Source of the DNA: a virus
Direction: 5' to 3' (one strand)
IMG/VR virus record: IMGVR_UViG_3300023210_000116
Location: 1 to 34,019 of that record
DNA: 34,019 nt
Shown: positions 1-8,102 of the stretch, one piece after another
How the letters are laid out: the number at the start of each line of letters is the position of its first letter
Numbering within the stretch: position 1 is the stretch's first letter
Program-made: the position numbers and the translations under genes
The notes under the pieces: model-generated
Seen by the model: the letters and a program-made list of their open reading frames with translations, nothing else
What the model was told of the DNA's origin: nothing
Databases searched by the model: none

Positions 1-89
1 GTTCTCTCTGTCTCGTTGTACCTCGTTATCATAGAACGTATTAATCAGATACGTGGTATGATAACGAGGTACAACGAGACAGAGAGAAC
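1..89. repeat. Long perfect inverted repeat (hairpin) upstream of the terminase genes
   Basis: Bases 1-33 are exactly complementary to bases 57-89. After two mismatches (34-35 against 55-56) six more pairs form (36-41 with 49-54), leaving a loop of about 7 nt. Bases 87-99 form a second small palindrome (AACCAA-A-TTGGTT) that overlaps the distal end of the hairpin. There is no T-tract after it, so it is not a typical terminator. It lies about 40 nt before the first gene of the terminase block, where packaging (pac/cos) sites often lie. Because the left arm starts at base 1, it may continue outside the window. An amplification or assembly fold-back artefact at a contig end is the main alternative. 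Confidence 0.9.
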
Positions 90-128
90 CAAATTGGTTG
101 AAGCTGATGTTAAGGAGGTTAAGGAATA

Positions 129-386
129 GTGGCAATAAGCGATATACCTACAGGCATGAGATATTTGTGGTTGATTGGTTGTGGGTTCATATTGGGGTAT
201 GTCGTCATGGATAACACAATAATGATAATAGGCGATGCTAATACTGGCTTATCTGGCGTGTTGCCGTTGTTGAGGGTTGTTGATATGTTTCATGCAATGG
301 AATCACAGATTGTAGAGGCGGCACAAAGCATGGGTAATGAAATATACGAAAGCATAAGTATGTGTTTTTTAGAAATAGACGAATAA
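129..386 (+). CDS. Small single-span membrane protein, unknown function
   Basis: 85 aa, GTG start preceded by a strong AAGGAGG at 112-118. The stop codon TAA abuts the ATG of the terminase gene, so the two are almost certainly co-translated. Residues about 12-28 (YLWLIGCGFILGYVV) form one membrane segment; the remainder is acidic and probably soluble. Its place directly before the large terminase is where a small terminase subunit often sits, but there is no DNA-binding helix-turn-helix and the membrane segment argues against that role. A holin-like or other membrane role is possible. I do not recognise the family. Confidence 0.7.
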   Translation: MAISDIPTGMRYLWLIGCGFILGYVVMDNTIMIIGDANTGLSGVLPLLRVVDMFHAMESQIVEAAQSMGNEIYESISMCFLEIDE

Positions 387-2147
387 ATGAACAACACCCT
401 TGAAGATGACATAATACTACAGGCATTGATGGTTGAAGTTGAAGAAATCGGGGTGGACATAGAGGCGTTGTTGTTTGGCAAGGAAAATCCAGAGCTTGAG
501 TTTGCAGTAAATAAACACCGTACATTCAAAGGCAATCGTCTTGATTTCAAAAAACACGCATTTCTCATAGACCTATACAAAGACCCCAGTAGTGAGATAA
601 TCGTCAAGAAGCCAACACAGGTCGGATTGACTGAGTGGATTATATACAAGATGTTCAAAGCCGCATTCAATGGTCATACCTCTTTTACGGTTCTACCGAA
701 ACAAAAACTCAGAGATGCCTATGTGGACACTCGTATTAACCCGTTACTTACGACATGTTATTTTGATATGTTGAAAAATGGCGAAAAAGGCAACCTATCA
801 CTTAAAAAGCTAAAACACGCATATCTGCATTTCGTTGGTTCCAATTCAGAAACAGAAATGGTATCACATCCAGCCGACCAGCTAATTATTGATGAATTAG
901 ATTTCTGTGACAGTAGGAACTTGCCATTGGCAGAGAACAGGCTTGACCACAGTAACTTAAAGCATCGGATATATGTCAGTACTCCAACATTGGCAGGCGT
1001 GGGTATAGACAGGCGTTATGTTGGCTCTGACAAGAAGAAATGGCACTTGAAATGTGAGCATTGTGGCAAATGGCAGACACTTAACTTCTTTGGTAATGTA
1101 TTGATGAAGGATGACGACATTACAGGTGATTGGATTCCTATAACTGGTGGTGTGGGAATACATTGTGTCAAGTGTGGCGGTATTATGAACAGGTTTGCAG
1201 TAGGTGAATACATAGCCGAGCAAAAAAGCGATCCTTCTGGTTATCACATACCTGCATTATGCCATCCAACTAAATCAATTAAGGAATTATATAAAAAATG
1301 GATATATTCAAAAGATAATGAATACGAGAAACAGATTTTTATGAACAATGATTTGGGTGAGTGTTATGCCGCAGAAGGTAGTAATATTTCACAGAATTCC
1401 CTTGACAATTGTAAGGCAAACTATAACCTATCTAATACGCACATCAATGTTTCTGACCGTTGCGTGATTGGTATTGATGTTGGTAAATACTTTCATGTGA
1501 TTGTCGGAAGGGTTGAGGGAAAGAAATTAAGAGTCGTTGTTGTGAAAAAACTTTTGATCGACGACGATGCGAGTATCGTGGAGATATTCGCACTAATTAA
1601 AAAATACGGAATTAAAAAAGGGGTTATAGATGCTAGACCAGAAAATAAATTATCTAACAAGATAAGCGAGAAGTCAGGCGGCATAATTTGGACGTGTGAC
1701 TATTCGACCAAAGAAAACGCTACTGAGATTTTCAAAGAGGATAAAGAGAAAAGGCGTGTGGTTGCAAATCGCACGTGGTCGATTGATGACATGGTGGAGG
1801 GTGTGAGGTTGCAGAATATTCTTTTGCCAATGGAAGCACACACAATCGGCGGAGGCTATGACGAAGTTCAAGCAAAAGGGAAAAAAGGGGCAAAGCCTTG
1901 TGGTGAGTTTTATTCCCAATTGCAAGCACCGACCAGAATAGCAATTAGAGATTCACGGGGCTTGATTCGTTATTCATGGCAAGAGGGTAGTGAGCAAGAT
2001 CATTACTTTCACGCCTTAAATTATTGCAACATAGCAAAATTGCAAATCGGAACCATGACAAGTATAAGCGAAAATCCTGAGAACTTCCAACCGCAATTAA
2101 GAGACAGAGACATGATGACGGGCATGGAGGATTTTGATAGTTTTTAA
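387..2147 (+). CDS. Terminase large subunit, GpA-like
   Basis: 586 aa. This is the DNA-packaging motor: an N-terminal ATPase translocates DNA into the prohead and a C-terminal nuclease cuts it. The ATPase has a P-loop-like KKPTQVGLTE at residues 74-83, a Walker B IIDELD at 167-172 and a coupling motif STPT at 198-201. Two Cys pairs (C223/C226 and C260/C263) form a zinc ribbon, as in the GpA-type family. The RNase H-like nuclease shows acidic residues in GIDVG (D364), VIDARPE (D415) and DHYFHAL (D538). Length fits the GpA family. The P-loop lacks the usual Lys before Thr (GLT rather than GKT); in many terminases the basic residue lies at the front of the loop, here K74/K75. The start directly follows the upstream stop. 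No small terminase subunit is recognised in the window. Confidence 0.93.
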   Translation: MNNTLEDDIILQALMVEVEEIGVDIEALLFGKENPELEFAVNKHRTFKGNRLDFKKHAFLIDLYKDPSSEIIVKKPTQVGLTEWIIYKMFKAAFNGHTSFTVLPKQKLRDAYVDTRINPLLTTCYFDMLKNGEKGNLSLKKLKHAYLHFVGSNSETEMVSHPADQLIIDELDFCDSRNLPLAENRLDHSNLKHRIYVSTPTLAGVGIDRRYVGSDKKKWHLKCEHCGKWQTLNFFGNVLMKDDDITGDWIPITGGVGIHCVKCGGIMNRFAVGEYIAEQKSDPSGYHIPALCHPTKSIKELYKKWIYSKDNEYEKQIFMNNDLGECYAAEGSNISQNSLDNCKANYNLSNTHINVSDRCVIGIDVGKYFHVIVGRVEGKKLRVVVVKKLLIDDDASIVEIFALIKKYGIKKGVIDARPENKLSNKISEKSGGIIWTCDYSTKENATEIFKEDKEKRRVVANRTWSIDDMVEGVRLQNILLPMEAHTIGGGYDEVQAKGKKGAKPCGEFYSQLQAPTRIAIRDSRGLIRYSWQEGSEQDHYFHALNYCNIAKLQIGTMTSISENPENFQPQLRDRDMMTGMEDFDSF

Positions 2148-2192
2148 AGCGGTACGTGTTTTATTATTTTTATTAAAGGGAGGGTATACCAT

Positions 2193-2297
2193 GTGACGAA
2201 CGGTAAAGCGTTCAGTTGTTGGTTTCCCTGTAGGAACGTAGTATACATACTCGCAATTTTGAATTTGATTGTATGCTGGAAGGTACTCAGTGGGTGA
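2193..2297 (+). CDS. Tiny hydrophobic peptide ORF between terminase and portal
   Basis: 34 codons starting with GTG, preceded by a near-ideal SD AAGGGAGGG at 2176-2184 with 8-nt spacing. Residues about 16-31 (VVYILAILNLIVCW) look like one membrane-spanning helix. The GTG overlaps an ATG at 2191 that is followed immediately by TGA, so the same SD could also serve a start-stop AUGUGA. This ORF is the only content of the 224-base gap between terminase and portal. It may be a real small phage membrane peptide or a leader that affects downstream translation. The call rests only on the SD and the hydrophobic segment. Confidence 0.4.
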   Translation: MTNGKAFSCWFPCRNVVYILAILNLIVCWKVLSG

Positions 2298-2371
2298 GGC
2301 AGGCAGAGACTAACAACATGAAAGTTTTATAATTCATGGTTTTTTTACGGGGTGAGGAATGAGAAAAGTTA

Positions 2372-5300
2372 TTGAACGGTAAAATTAACCCATACCAACA
2401 TGCAGGTCTTGACCGCACACAAACACGCCTTGAGCAAGGTGATGTATTAAAGGAACTTGCCGTCGCAGAGAGTTCGCATTTTTTATCATGGGGATTCAAT
2501 ACGTTTCCAAATCCAGATGAATTGGTACAGAAAAAGGGTTTGATTGAATATGATAAGATGCGCAAGGATGAACAGGTTACAGCGTGTCAGGAAGCAAAAA
2601 TAAAATCAAGATTATCGACAGGCTATGAAATTAAGGTCGGTTTAGAAGGAAATAAGCTGAGTGAGGAACTGGCTGATTTCATTCGTGACCAACTTGACAG
2701 TATTCAGGGTACATTCAATGCAAAACTCAAAGACATATTAACGGCACGTTATTATGGGTTTTCTATCACAGAGAAAGTCTTTGAGATTATCGAACAGGGT
2801 AGGTTTGAAGGTAAAATTGGACTAAAGAATTTAAAAACAAAGCCACCATTTGATTATGAGTTCAAGACAGATGAATTCCGTAATCTATTGGGCATCGTAA
2901 ACCGCAACACCGCATTCCGTTCTGTAAAAGGACAAGACGAAAGACTTCACGATGTTGGTAGTGAAGGCAATCCGTTTCCGCCGTCAAAGTTTGTTATCTA
3001 TTCCGCAAATAAAGAATTCGGCAATTTCTATGGTCAGTCAGATTTAAGACCAGTATGGAAGGTCTGGTGGTCAAAGAATTTTGTGATGAAGTTCTATAAT
3101 ATTTTCCTTGAACGCTTTGGTATGCCTGCCATTGTTGCAACATATCCAGATAGTGTCGGACAAGATCAAGCGGTGCTTGGTGTAATTGACGACATGTTGA
3201 CCAATTATCAGGCGAAGTCAGGTTTCAGAGTACCAGAGGAAGTAAAGATTGATTTGCTTGAAGCGACCAGAACAGGTAAGCCAACATACGGTGAGGCAAT
3301 AGCATTATATGACCTAAAGATTGCAAGGGGCTTGCTATGTCCAGACATGGCAACACAGGGTGGTGAAAAGGGTGGTAGTTTCGCATTATCAAAACAACGG
3401 TTTTCCTTATTCGTTTTAATCCTTGACGAAATGGGTTATGAGATTGAGGATGTTGTTATGGACGACCAGATAATTAAGCCTTTGATTACTATGAATTACG
3501 GTACTGTGCCAACCGAGTTGTTGCCACATTTCAAGTTCAATTCCATATCAGAAGAAAATGTTGAAATGAAATCTAAGATTATTGACATTCTCATTAAGGC
3601 GGAAGTGGTACATCCAGAGGAAGAATGGATAAGAGATTTCACGAATATTCCAGACCTTGACCCAGTGATTAAGGCAAAGATGGAAGCTGAGAAAAAAGAG
3701 AGGGAAGAAAAAGAGAAAGCAGACCAAAAGGCACTGGTAGATGCAAAGAAAACGGAGGCTCAAAACATAATTCCAGATGCAGACGGTAATGAAGAAACAG
3801 GCAAACAAGATATTAAAGATACTGATGCCAAAAAAGAAGATATTGATAAATCAACGCCATTCGGATGCCAGCATTTTCAAGAGGTATTTGAAGATGATGA
3901 ATTAAGACGACAGCCTAATGTGTTTGAGGAAAAGATACAACCAAAAGAGCTTGCCGACATAATGACTTCATACGAGGACTTTATGCAGGCTGATTTGGAA
4001 CGTGTCACTAAGAAGTGGAAGAAACAAATATTCAGACAGGCAGAATTAATATTTAAGAATGATAATCGCAGAGCAATAAATAAAATGTTTTTGCGTGATA
4101 TAGGTGATTTCAAAAACACTCTGAAAAACTGGCTGGTAAAAATACACCTTGACATGAAGTTTAGGGACACCGATGTATTGAAACGTGCAGGCGAGCCGTT
4201 TGAGACAGAAGCGAAACCAATCCCGAAGCCAATACAGTTTTCACATGAAAGTGTAATTGAATTTGAGATGACACCAGAGTTCGACCCGTGGAAGCCAATG
4301 CCAATAGCACAGTCGTTGACGTTTTTCAATGCAAAGCGTATAGCACGTGTTATTGAAGAAAACGGCAAGAAGAAAGTTATCACATTGGGCAAAGCCAAAG
4401 AGTTGGCATTCTACGATGACACCGCATTTGCCATATCAGGCGTGGAGTCTGCAAACGTATTAAACAAATCAAAGCAGATTATGTTTGATGCCATTGAGAG
4501 TGGCGACCAGAAAACCGCATTCAAGAATCTTGATAATTTGTTTGCACAGTATATTGATGAAGGCGCAATAAGTGAAAACTTACGTGACCCGAATCGTATC
4601 AAAACAATCATCCGCACTAATTCAAATACAGCGGCTAATAGAGGGCGTGACGCTTTATATGATGACCCAGATGTTGACGAATTCGTTCCATTTGTACAAA
4701 TATCTGCAATCATAGACGGGCGAACAACTGAATTCTGTTTGGGTATGGATGGTAAGACATTCAAGAAGGCAGACGTGGAGAGTCCGCCGTTCCATTTCAA
4801 TTGCAGAACTGTACTTGTGCCAGTAACGATAATTGAAGCAGAGGAAGAAAAACCACAGGTATCAGACTTTTCAGATCAGGAAGCCGCTATTCGTGCAGAC
4901 AATGTAAATTCCAAAGGCAATACCAATCCGAGTGCAGTACGTGGTGTTGGATTCGGAGGCACACAGCCAATTAAAAATACACTTGAAATATTTAATCAGG
5001 AAACGCTTGATTTCAAAATGCCGAGTGATACGTTTGTTGCCAGTACGTCGGCAGAGGTAGGCATGTACAATATAAGGGCTTTTGATGCGCCTGTTCTTCA
5101 TATCAGGAATAATGACGAACGTATAATGACCATAGGCAAGATATTGATTAGTTCGGATATACAGCGTCCAGTTATTTCATTGATTAAAGACATGTTCCTT
5201 GAAACTACTGATAACGATGAAGATGTTGAGAGAATACAAGACGGTATATTCCATAATCCAGCCAAAGTTGGTAGCGGTAATATGTTTGCAAATGCGGCGT

Positions 5301-5524
5301 GTTGGGTTTGGAACGGTGAAGGCACTGGTCTTGTAGGTCTTACTGGTGGTGAGCATATCAAATCATTTCACGTAGGTTTGGGTGAGTCAAAAGCAGGCGT
5401 TGGAAAAATAATGTTAAAGCAAGGTCAATCCTTGACAATCCATTACAACTATGACCCGAACACAAAAGGTCAGATATTGAATGGTGCTGAATTTGAGTGT
5501 TCTGTTAAATTTGGATTTGCATAA
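2372..5524 (+). CDS. Portal (Mu gp29/DUF935-like) fused to MuF minor head protein and an extra C-terminal domain
   Basis: 1050 aa. Residues about 45-440 resemble the Mu gp29-like (DUF935) portal: an N-terminal segment NPDELV...YDKMRKDEQVTAC followed by a portal core. A charged, coiled Glu/Lys linker follows (about 430-480). Residues about 740-820 carry the Mu gpF/SPP1 gp7 signature: IIRTNSNTAANRGR, then DGRTTEFC, then PPFHFNCRT with a conserved His and Cys. These portal and minor head proteins are usually separate genes (Mu 29 and 30/F). Residues about 850-1050 form a third, beta-rich region (key segment GLTGGEHIKSFHVGLGES) that I do not recognise. The start is TTG at 2372 with only a weak SD; an 8-codon ORF (ATG at 2359, stop at 2380) overlaps it and may couple translation. 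A start at a later codon is possible. Confidence 0.87.
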   Translation: MNGKINPYQHAGLDRTQTRLEQGDVLKELAVAESSHFLSWGFNTFPNPDELVQKKGLIEYDKMRKDEQVTACQEAKIKSRLSTGYEIKVGLEGNKLSEELADFIRDQLDSIQGTFNAKLKDILTARYYGFSITEKVFEIIEQGRFEGKIGLKNLKTKPPFDYEFKTDEFRNLLGIVNRNTAFRSVKGQDERLHDVGSEGNPFPPSKFVIYSANKEFGNFYGQSDLRPVWKVWWSKNFVMKFYNIFLERFGMPAIVATYPDSVGQDQAVLGVIDDMLTNYQAKSGFRVPEEVKIDLLEATRTGKPTYGEAIALYDLKIARGLLCPDMATQGGEKGGSFALSKQRFSLFVLILDEMGYEIEDVVMDDQIIKPLITMNYGTVPTELLPHFKFNSISEENVEMKSKIIDILIKAEVVHPEEEWIRDFTNIPDLDPVIKAKMEAEKKEREEKEKADQKALVDAKKTEAQNIIPDADGNEETGKQDIKDTDAKKEDIDKSTPFGCQHFQEVFEDDELRRQPNVFEEKIQPKELADIMTSYEDFMQADLERVTKKWKKQIFRQAELIFKNDNRRAINKMFLRDIGDFKNTLKNWLVKIHLDMKFRDTDVLKRAGEPFETEAKPIPKPIQFSHESVIEFEMTPEFDPWKPMPIAQSLTFFNAKRIARVIEENGKKKVITLGKAKELAFYDDTAFAISGVESANVLNKSKQIMFDAIESGDQKTAFKNLDNLFAQYIDEGAISENLRDPNRIKTIIRTNSNTAANRGRDALYDDPDVDEFVPFVQISAIIDGRTTEFCLGMDGKTFKKADVESPPFHFNCRTVLVPVTIIEAEEEKPQVSDFSDQEAAIRADNVNSKGNTNPSAVRGVGFGGTQPIKNTLEIFNQETLDFKMPSDTFVASTSAEVGMYNIRAFDAPVLHIRNNDERIMTIGKILISSDIQRPVISLIKDMFLETTDNDEDVERIQDGIFHNPAKVGSGNMFANAACWVWNGEGTGLVGLTGGEHIKSFHVGLGESKAGVGKIMLKQGQSLTIHYNYDPNTKGQILNGAEFECSVKFGFA

Positions 5525-5533
5525 AATAAAATC

Positions 5534-6838
5534 ATGGGTGTTATTTTAAACAAATTAACATTAGCTGTTGCGGCTTTTCTTGCCGATGAAAATTCTGAAC
5601 AGACAGGGATTGTTAGCAATCCACTCGAAGTCCAAGATTCACAGTCTTTGGTTGATTCAAAGGGTCGGTTGCGTCATTCTAATTTTATGGGTACAGGGAA
5701 TGATCCACCCGAAACGATATTTGATACAAAGCAGATTGTTGATAATAACCCTCTTTTTTGGGACGATCAAGAGGTTTCGGGTGGAAGTACAACGAGTGTT
5801 CATTCTGTAAATAAGGCATGTAGTACGTTAGGGGTTGCGTTAAATACTGCGGGGGTCAGGGTACGTCAGACATACATGTGGCATAATTACCAACCCGCGA
5901 AGATTCAGCATGTTATCCAGACAGGGGTGTTGATTTCATTAGGTGGCGGTTCGGGAATAAAGTCATATATAGGACAGTTAAACGATGATAATGGGTTGGC
6001 ACTTTTTTATGACGAGGGAACTATCAAGTCTCTTATTAGAACGAAAACAAGTGGTAGTGTTGTCAATAATACACAAGACAGAGCCGATTGGGATGACCCG
6101 ATGGATGGAAGTGGTAGGTCGGGGCTAAACTTAGATTTATTATCAGAGGAACGCATTTTCGGTATTACTTACGGATGGCTAGGGGTAGACGTAGTTCTTT
6201 TCTGGACAAAGGCAAATGGCGAGTTATATGTTTATAATTCAATGGTTACTGATGCAGGGATTCAAGTGCCTTATATGTCGTCACCAAATTTACCTTTAAG
6301 GTTTAGCATTGAAAATGATGGTACTGGCGTGGCAAGTGAGATGGTACATGCCTGTTCAACCATTATATCGGAGGGCGGTACACAAAAATTAGGGGCTTTA
6401 AGGCATAACGATTCGGGCGCAATAACGGGGTTGTCAGTGGGAACAACTTATGCGGTATTAGGGATGCGTCTTAAAGCCACGCAGTTGGGTATCTCGGTAT
6501 TGATAGAGGCAATATCGGCACTGGCTACGACTCAAAACGATCAGGCGCATTGGGATTTAGTTTTAAATCCCAACATTGCTGGTACGTTTACGTATGTAGA
6601 CCAAACAAATAGTGCTGTTCAAATTGCTACGGGTGCGGCAGAAAATACAATTACTAATGGCACACAGATAGATGGAGGGTATTTTTCTACTGTTGCACCA
6701 ATAAGCCTTGAAGCAGAGAATGCAATTAGGCTTGGCTCAAAAATAGATGGCACACCCGATGAAATAGTGGCGGTGGTAACCCCAATTACTAATAATATTG
6801 CCGTTCACATGTCAAAGACTCGAAGGGAATTAAATTGA
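5534..6838 (+). CDS. Beta-rich virion structural protein, probably fibre or decoration type
   Basis: 434 aa, rich in Gly, Ser, Thr and Asn, without membrane segments. The central part (residues about 80-270) has a pattern I associate from memory with beta-sandwich virion proteins in phage and large-virus genomes: a TTSVHSVNKACSTL segment, RQTYMWHNYQPAK, YGWLGVDVV, then YMSSPNLPLRFSIEND and a conserved CSTIISEGG. That resemblance is not checked. The first 80 residues look like an adaptor for virion attachment. It lies 9 nt after the portal-MuF gene but has almost no SD (TAAAATAAAATC), so translation may be coupled to the upstream gene. A receptor-binding or capsid-decoration role is inferred from position and composition. 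Confidence 0.6.
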   Translation: MGVILNKLTLAVAAFLADENSEQTGIVSNPLEVQDSQSLVDSKGRLRHSNFMGTGNDPPETIFDTKQIVDNNPLFWDDQEVSGGSTTSVHSVNKACSTLGVALNTAGVRVRQTYMWHNYQPAKIQHVIQTGVLISLGGGSGIKSYIGQLNDDNGLALFYDEGTIKSLIRTKTSGSVVNNTQDRADWDDPMDGSGRSGLNLDLLSEERIFGITYGWLGVDVVLFWTKANGELYVYNSMVTDAGIQVPYMSSPNLPLRFSIENDGTGVASEMVHACSTIISEGGTQKLGALRHNDSGAITGLSVGTTYAVLGMRLKATQLGISVLIEAISALATTQNDQAHWDLVLNPNIAGTFTYVDQTNSAVQIATGAAENTITNGTQIDGGYFSTVAPISLEAENAIRLGSKIDGTPDEIVAVVTPITNNIAVHMSKTRRELN

Positions 6839-6839
6839 T

Positions 6840-6911
6840 ATGAAACCAAATCTAAAAATAAAAACGATTGTTATTGCGATACACGGGATTAAGAAACATG
6901 GCAAGGGATAA
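6840..6911 (+). CDS. Possible micro-ORF, basic peptide
   Basis: 23 codons starting ATG 1 nt after the upstream TGA, encoding a Lys-rich peptide with a short hydrophobic centre (KTIVIAIHGIKKHGKG). The only SD candidate is GAAGGGA at about 6821-6827, rather far from the ATG. It may equally be chance in a 170-base intergenic region. Listed because tightly coupled small ORFs recur in this genome. Confidence 0.2.
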   Translation: MKPNLKIKTIVIAIHGIKKHGKG

Positions 6912-6921
6912 ACAATGGACG

Positions 6922-6981
6922 AAAAATAAAAGACACCCCGTTTTTAAATAGAGTCTGTTGCCCCTTGTCTTTATTATTTTT
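6922..6981 (+). terminator. Possible AT-rich terminator or structured leader before the lipoprotein gene
   Basis: AAAAATAAAAGACA (6922-6935) can pair with TGTCTTTATTATTTTT (6966-6981) with two bulges, closing a loop of about 30 nt and ending in a T-rich run. It lies about 30 nt before the ATG at 7011, in the same relation to its downstream gene as the clearer terminators at 14123, 16903 and 26988. The stem is AT-rich with only two G-C pairs, so the call is weak. Confidence 0.3.
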
Positions 6982-7010
6982 ACAGCTTTTAGACAAGCGA
7001 GGATTGTAAG

Positions 7011-7724
7011 ATGAAAAAGTTTATTAGTTTAATGGTTTGCAGTATGTTCGTAATGTTCTTTGGTGGCGGCTGTATATTGTCTGATTTATTCGGTGTTGAT
7101 AGTCCAAGACCAAAGGAATATCAGGTTGAAGCGTCGAAGGAGATTACAACCACAAGTGTCACGGAAATTATGAAGGGACAACTTGAAAAACAAGATGGTA
7201 TTGAAGCGGTGGCAATAGCGGCAATAGTGGCAATGGAAAAAGCCGATACTAAATACAAGGCGGCGGCAATTACCAACATTGTCGCAAATACGGCAAATGA
7301 TATAAGAAGGGCGGATGGTTCGGCAAAACTATTGAGTGAATTGGCTGGAAAATCTAATAAAAGTATAACTGAAATGAGTGCAATGGAATACATGTCTTAT
7401 GTGGCTGGACAATCTGCTTTAGCTATGGGAAACAGGGAAAAATTATCACATGGTATTGAAGCAGGGTTTGAATGGACAAAATCTATGACAGGTATGTTGG
7501 CAGGCGGAATTCCAGCAGGTGGAACTTTACTTGCGCTGTTGGTAGGTTATATGCGTAGAGGAAAAACCTTGACAAATAAAGATGACTTGTTAAAAAGAAC
7601 AGGAAATGCTATTAATGATTTTACAACGATAAACAAAGATGCTGGCGGAGAACTTAAAAAATTAGTGGCAAAGAAAACTTCAAGTGTACCATTGGATGTA
7701 AACAAAGAGTTCGGGATAAATTAA
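7011..7724 (+). CDS. Predicted lipoprotein with a second internal membrane segment
   Basis: 237 aa. The N-terminus is a signal peptide with two Lys, a hydrophobic stretch (FISLMVCSMFVMFF) and a lipobox-like GGGC at residues 18-21, so C21 would be lipidated. Residues about 25-145 are helical and Ala-rich (GIEAVAIAAIVAMEKADTKY). A Gly/Leu-rich segment near 160-175 (GGIPAGGTLLALLVGYMRR) looks like a second membrane helix. SD GCGAGGA lies about 7 nt before the ATG. It is followed 2 nt later by a coiled-coil/membrane protein, and the pair could act at the host envelope (lysis or superinfection control), though no known spanin or holin is recognised. The family is unknown to me. Confidence 0.65.
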   Translation: MKKFISLMVCSMFVMFFGGGCILSDLFGVDSPRPKEYQVEASKEITTTSVTEIMKGQLEKQDGIEAVAIAAIVAMEKADTKYKAAAITNIVANTANDIRRADGSAKLLSELAGKSNKSITEMSAMEYMSYVAGQSALAMGNREKLSHGIEAGFEWTKSMTGMLAGGIPAGGTLLALLVGYMRRGKTLTNKDDLLKRTGNAINDFTTINKDAGGELKKLVAKKTSSVPLDVNKEFGIN

Positions 7725-7726
7725 AA

Positions 7727-8065
7727 ATGTTTGAGTCAAAAAGAGACTTACAGGAACGCAAAGAAAGTCGTAAACTTGCCACAGAAACGCATGACGCTGT
7801 TATCCGTATTGACGAAAGATTGAAATTTGTCGAAGAAAAACCATGTCCTTATGGTGAAGTGATTGAAGAAATTAGAAGATATAACAAAGATCAAAACGGT
7901 CATATTGCTGACTTAGCGACACAAGGCGCACAAACACAGACATCCCTTTTAGAGTTGAAGAATATGAAAAAAGGGAAGATTCAATTCCTTAAAGACATGG
8001 GTGCTGTAACTCTTATATTGATTGGTATTATCACACTTGTCTTAAAGATAATCGGTGTTATTTAA
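7727..8065 (+). CDS. Coiled-coil protein with C-terminal membrane anchor (XhlA-like architecture)
   Basis: 112 aa. Residues 1-85 are charged and heptad-like (RLKFVEEKPCPYGEVIEEIRR), followed by a basic segment and one hydrophobic helix at about 93-112 (AVTLILIGIITLVLKIIGVI) that ends the protein. This N-terminal coiled coil plus C-terminal anchor resembles small phage proteins such as XhlA-type lysis accessories, but the resemblance is of layout only. It starts 2 nt after the lipoprotein gene with a poor SD, consistent with coupled translation. Confidence 0.65.
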   Translation: MFESKRDLQERKESRKLATETHDAVIRIDERLKFVEEKPCPYGEVIEEIRRYNKDQNGHIADLATQGAQTQTSLLELKNMKKGKIQFLKDMGAVTLILIGIITLVLKIIGVI

Positions 8066-8102
8066 TATGGGAATTTAAAGAACAGAGAGAGAGGTTTTGC
8101 AA

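Noticed and set aside
129-386. Small terminase subunit
   Set aside because: Position fits, but there is a membrane segment and no DNA-binding motif.
2148-2371. tRNA or other structured RNA between terminase and portal
   Set aside because: No cloverleaf, TPsiC arm or strong stem was found; only a small ORF and SD are visible.
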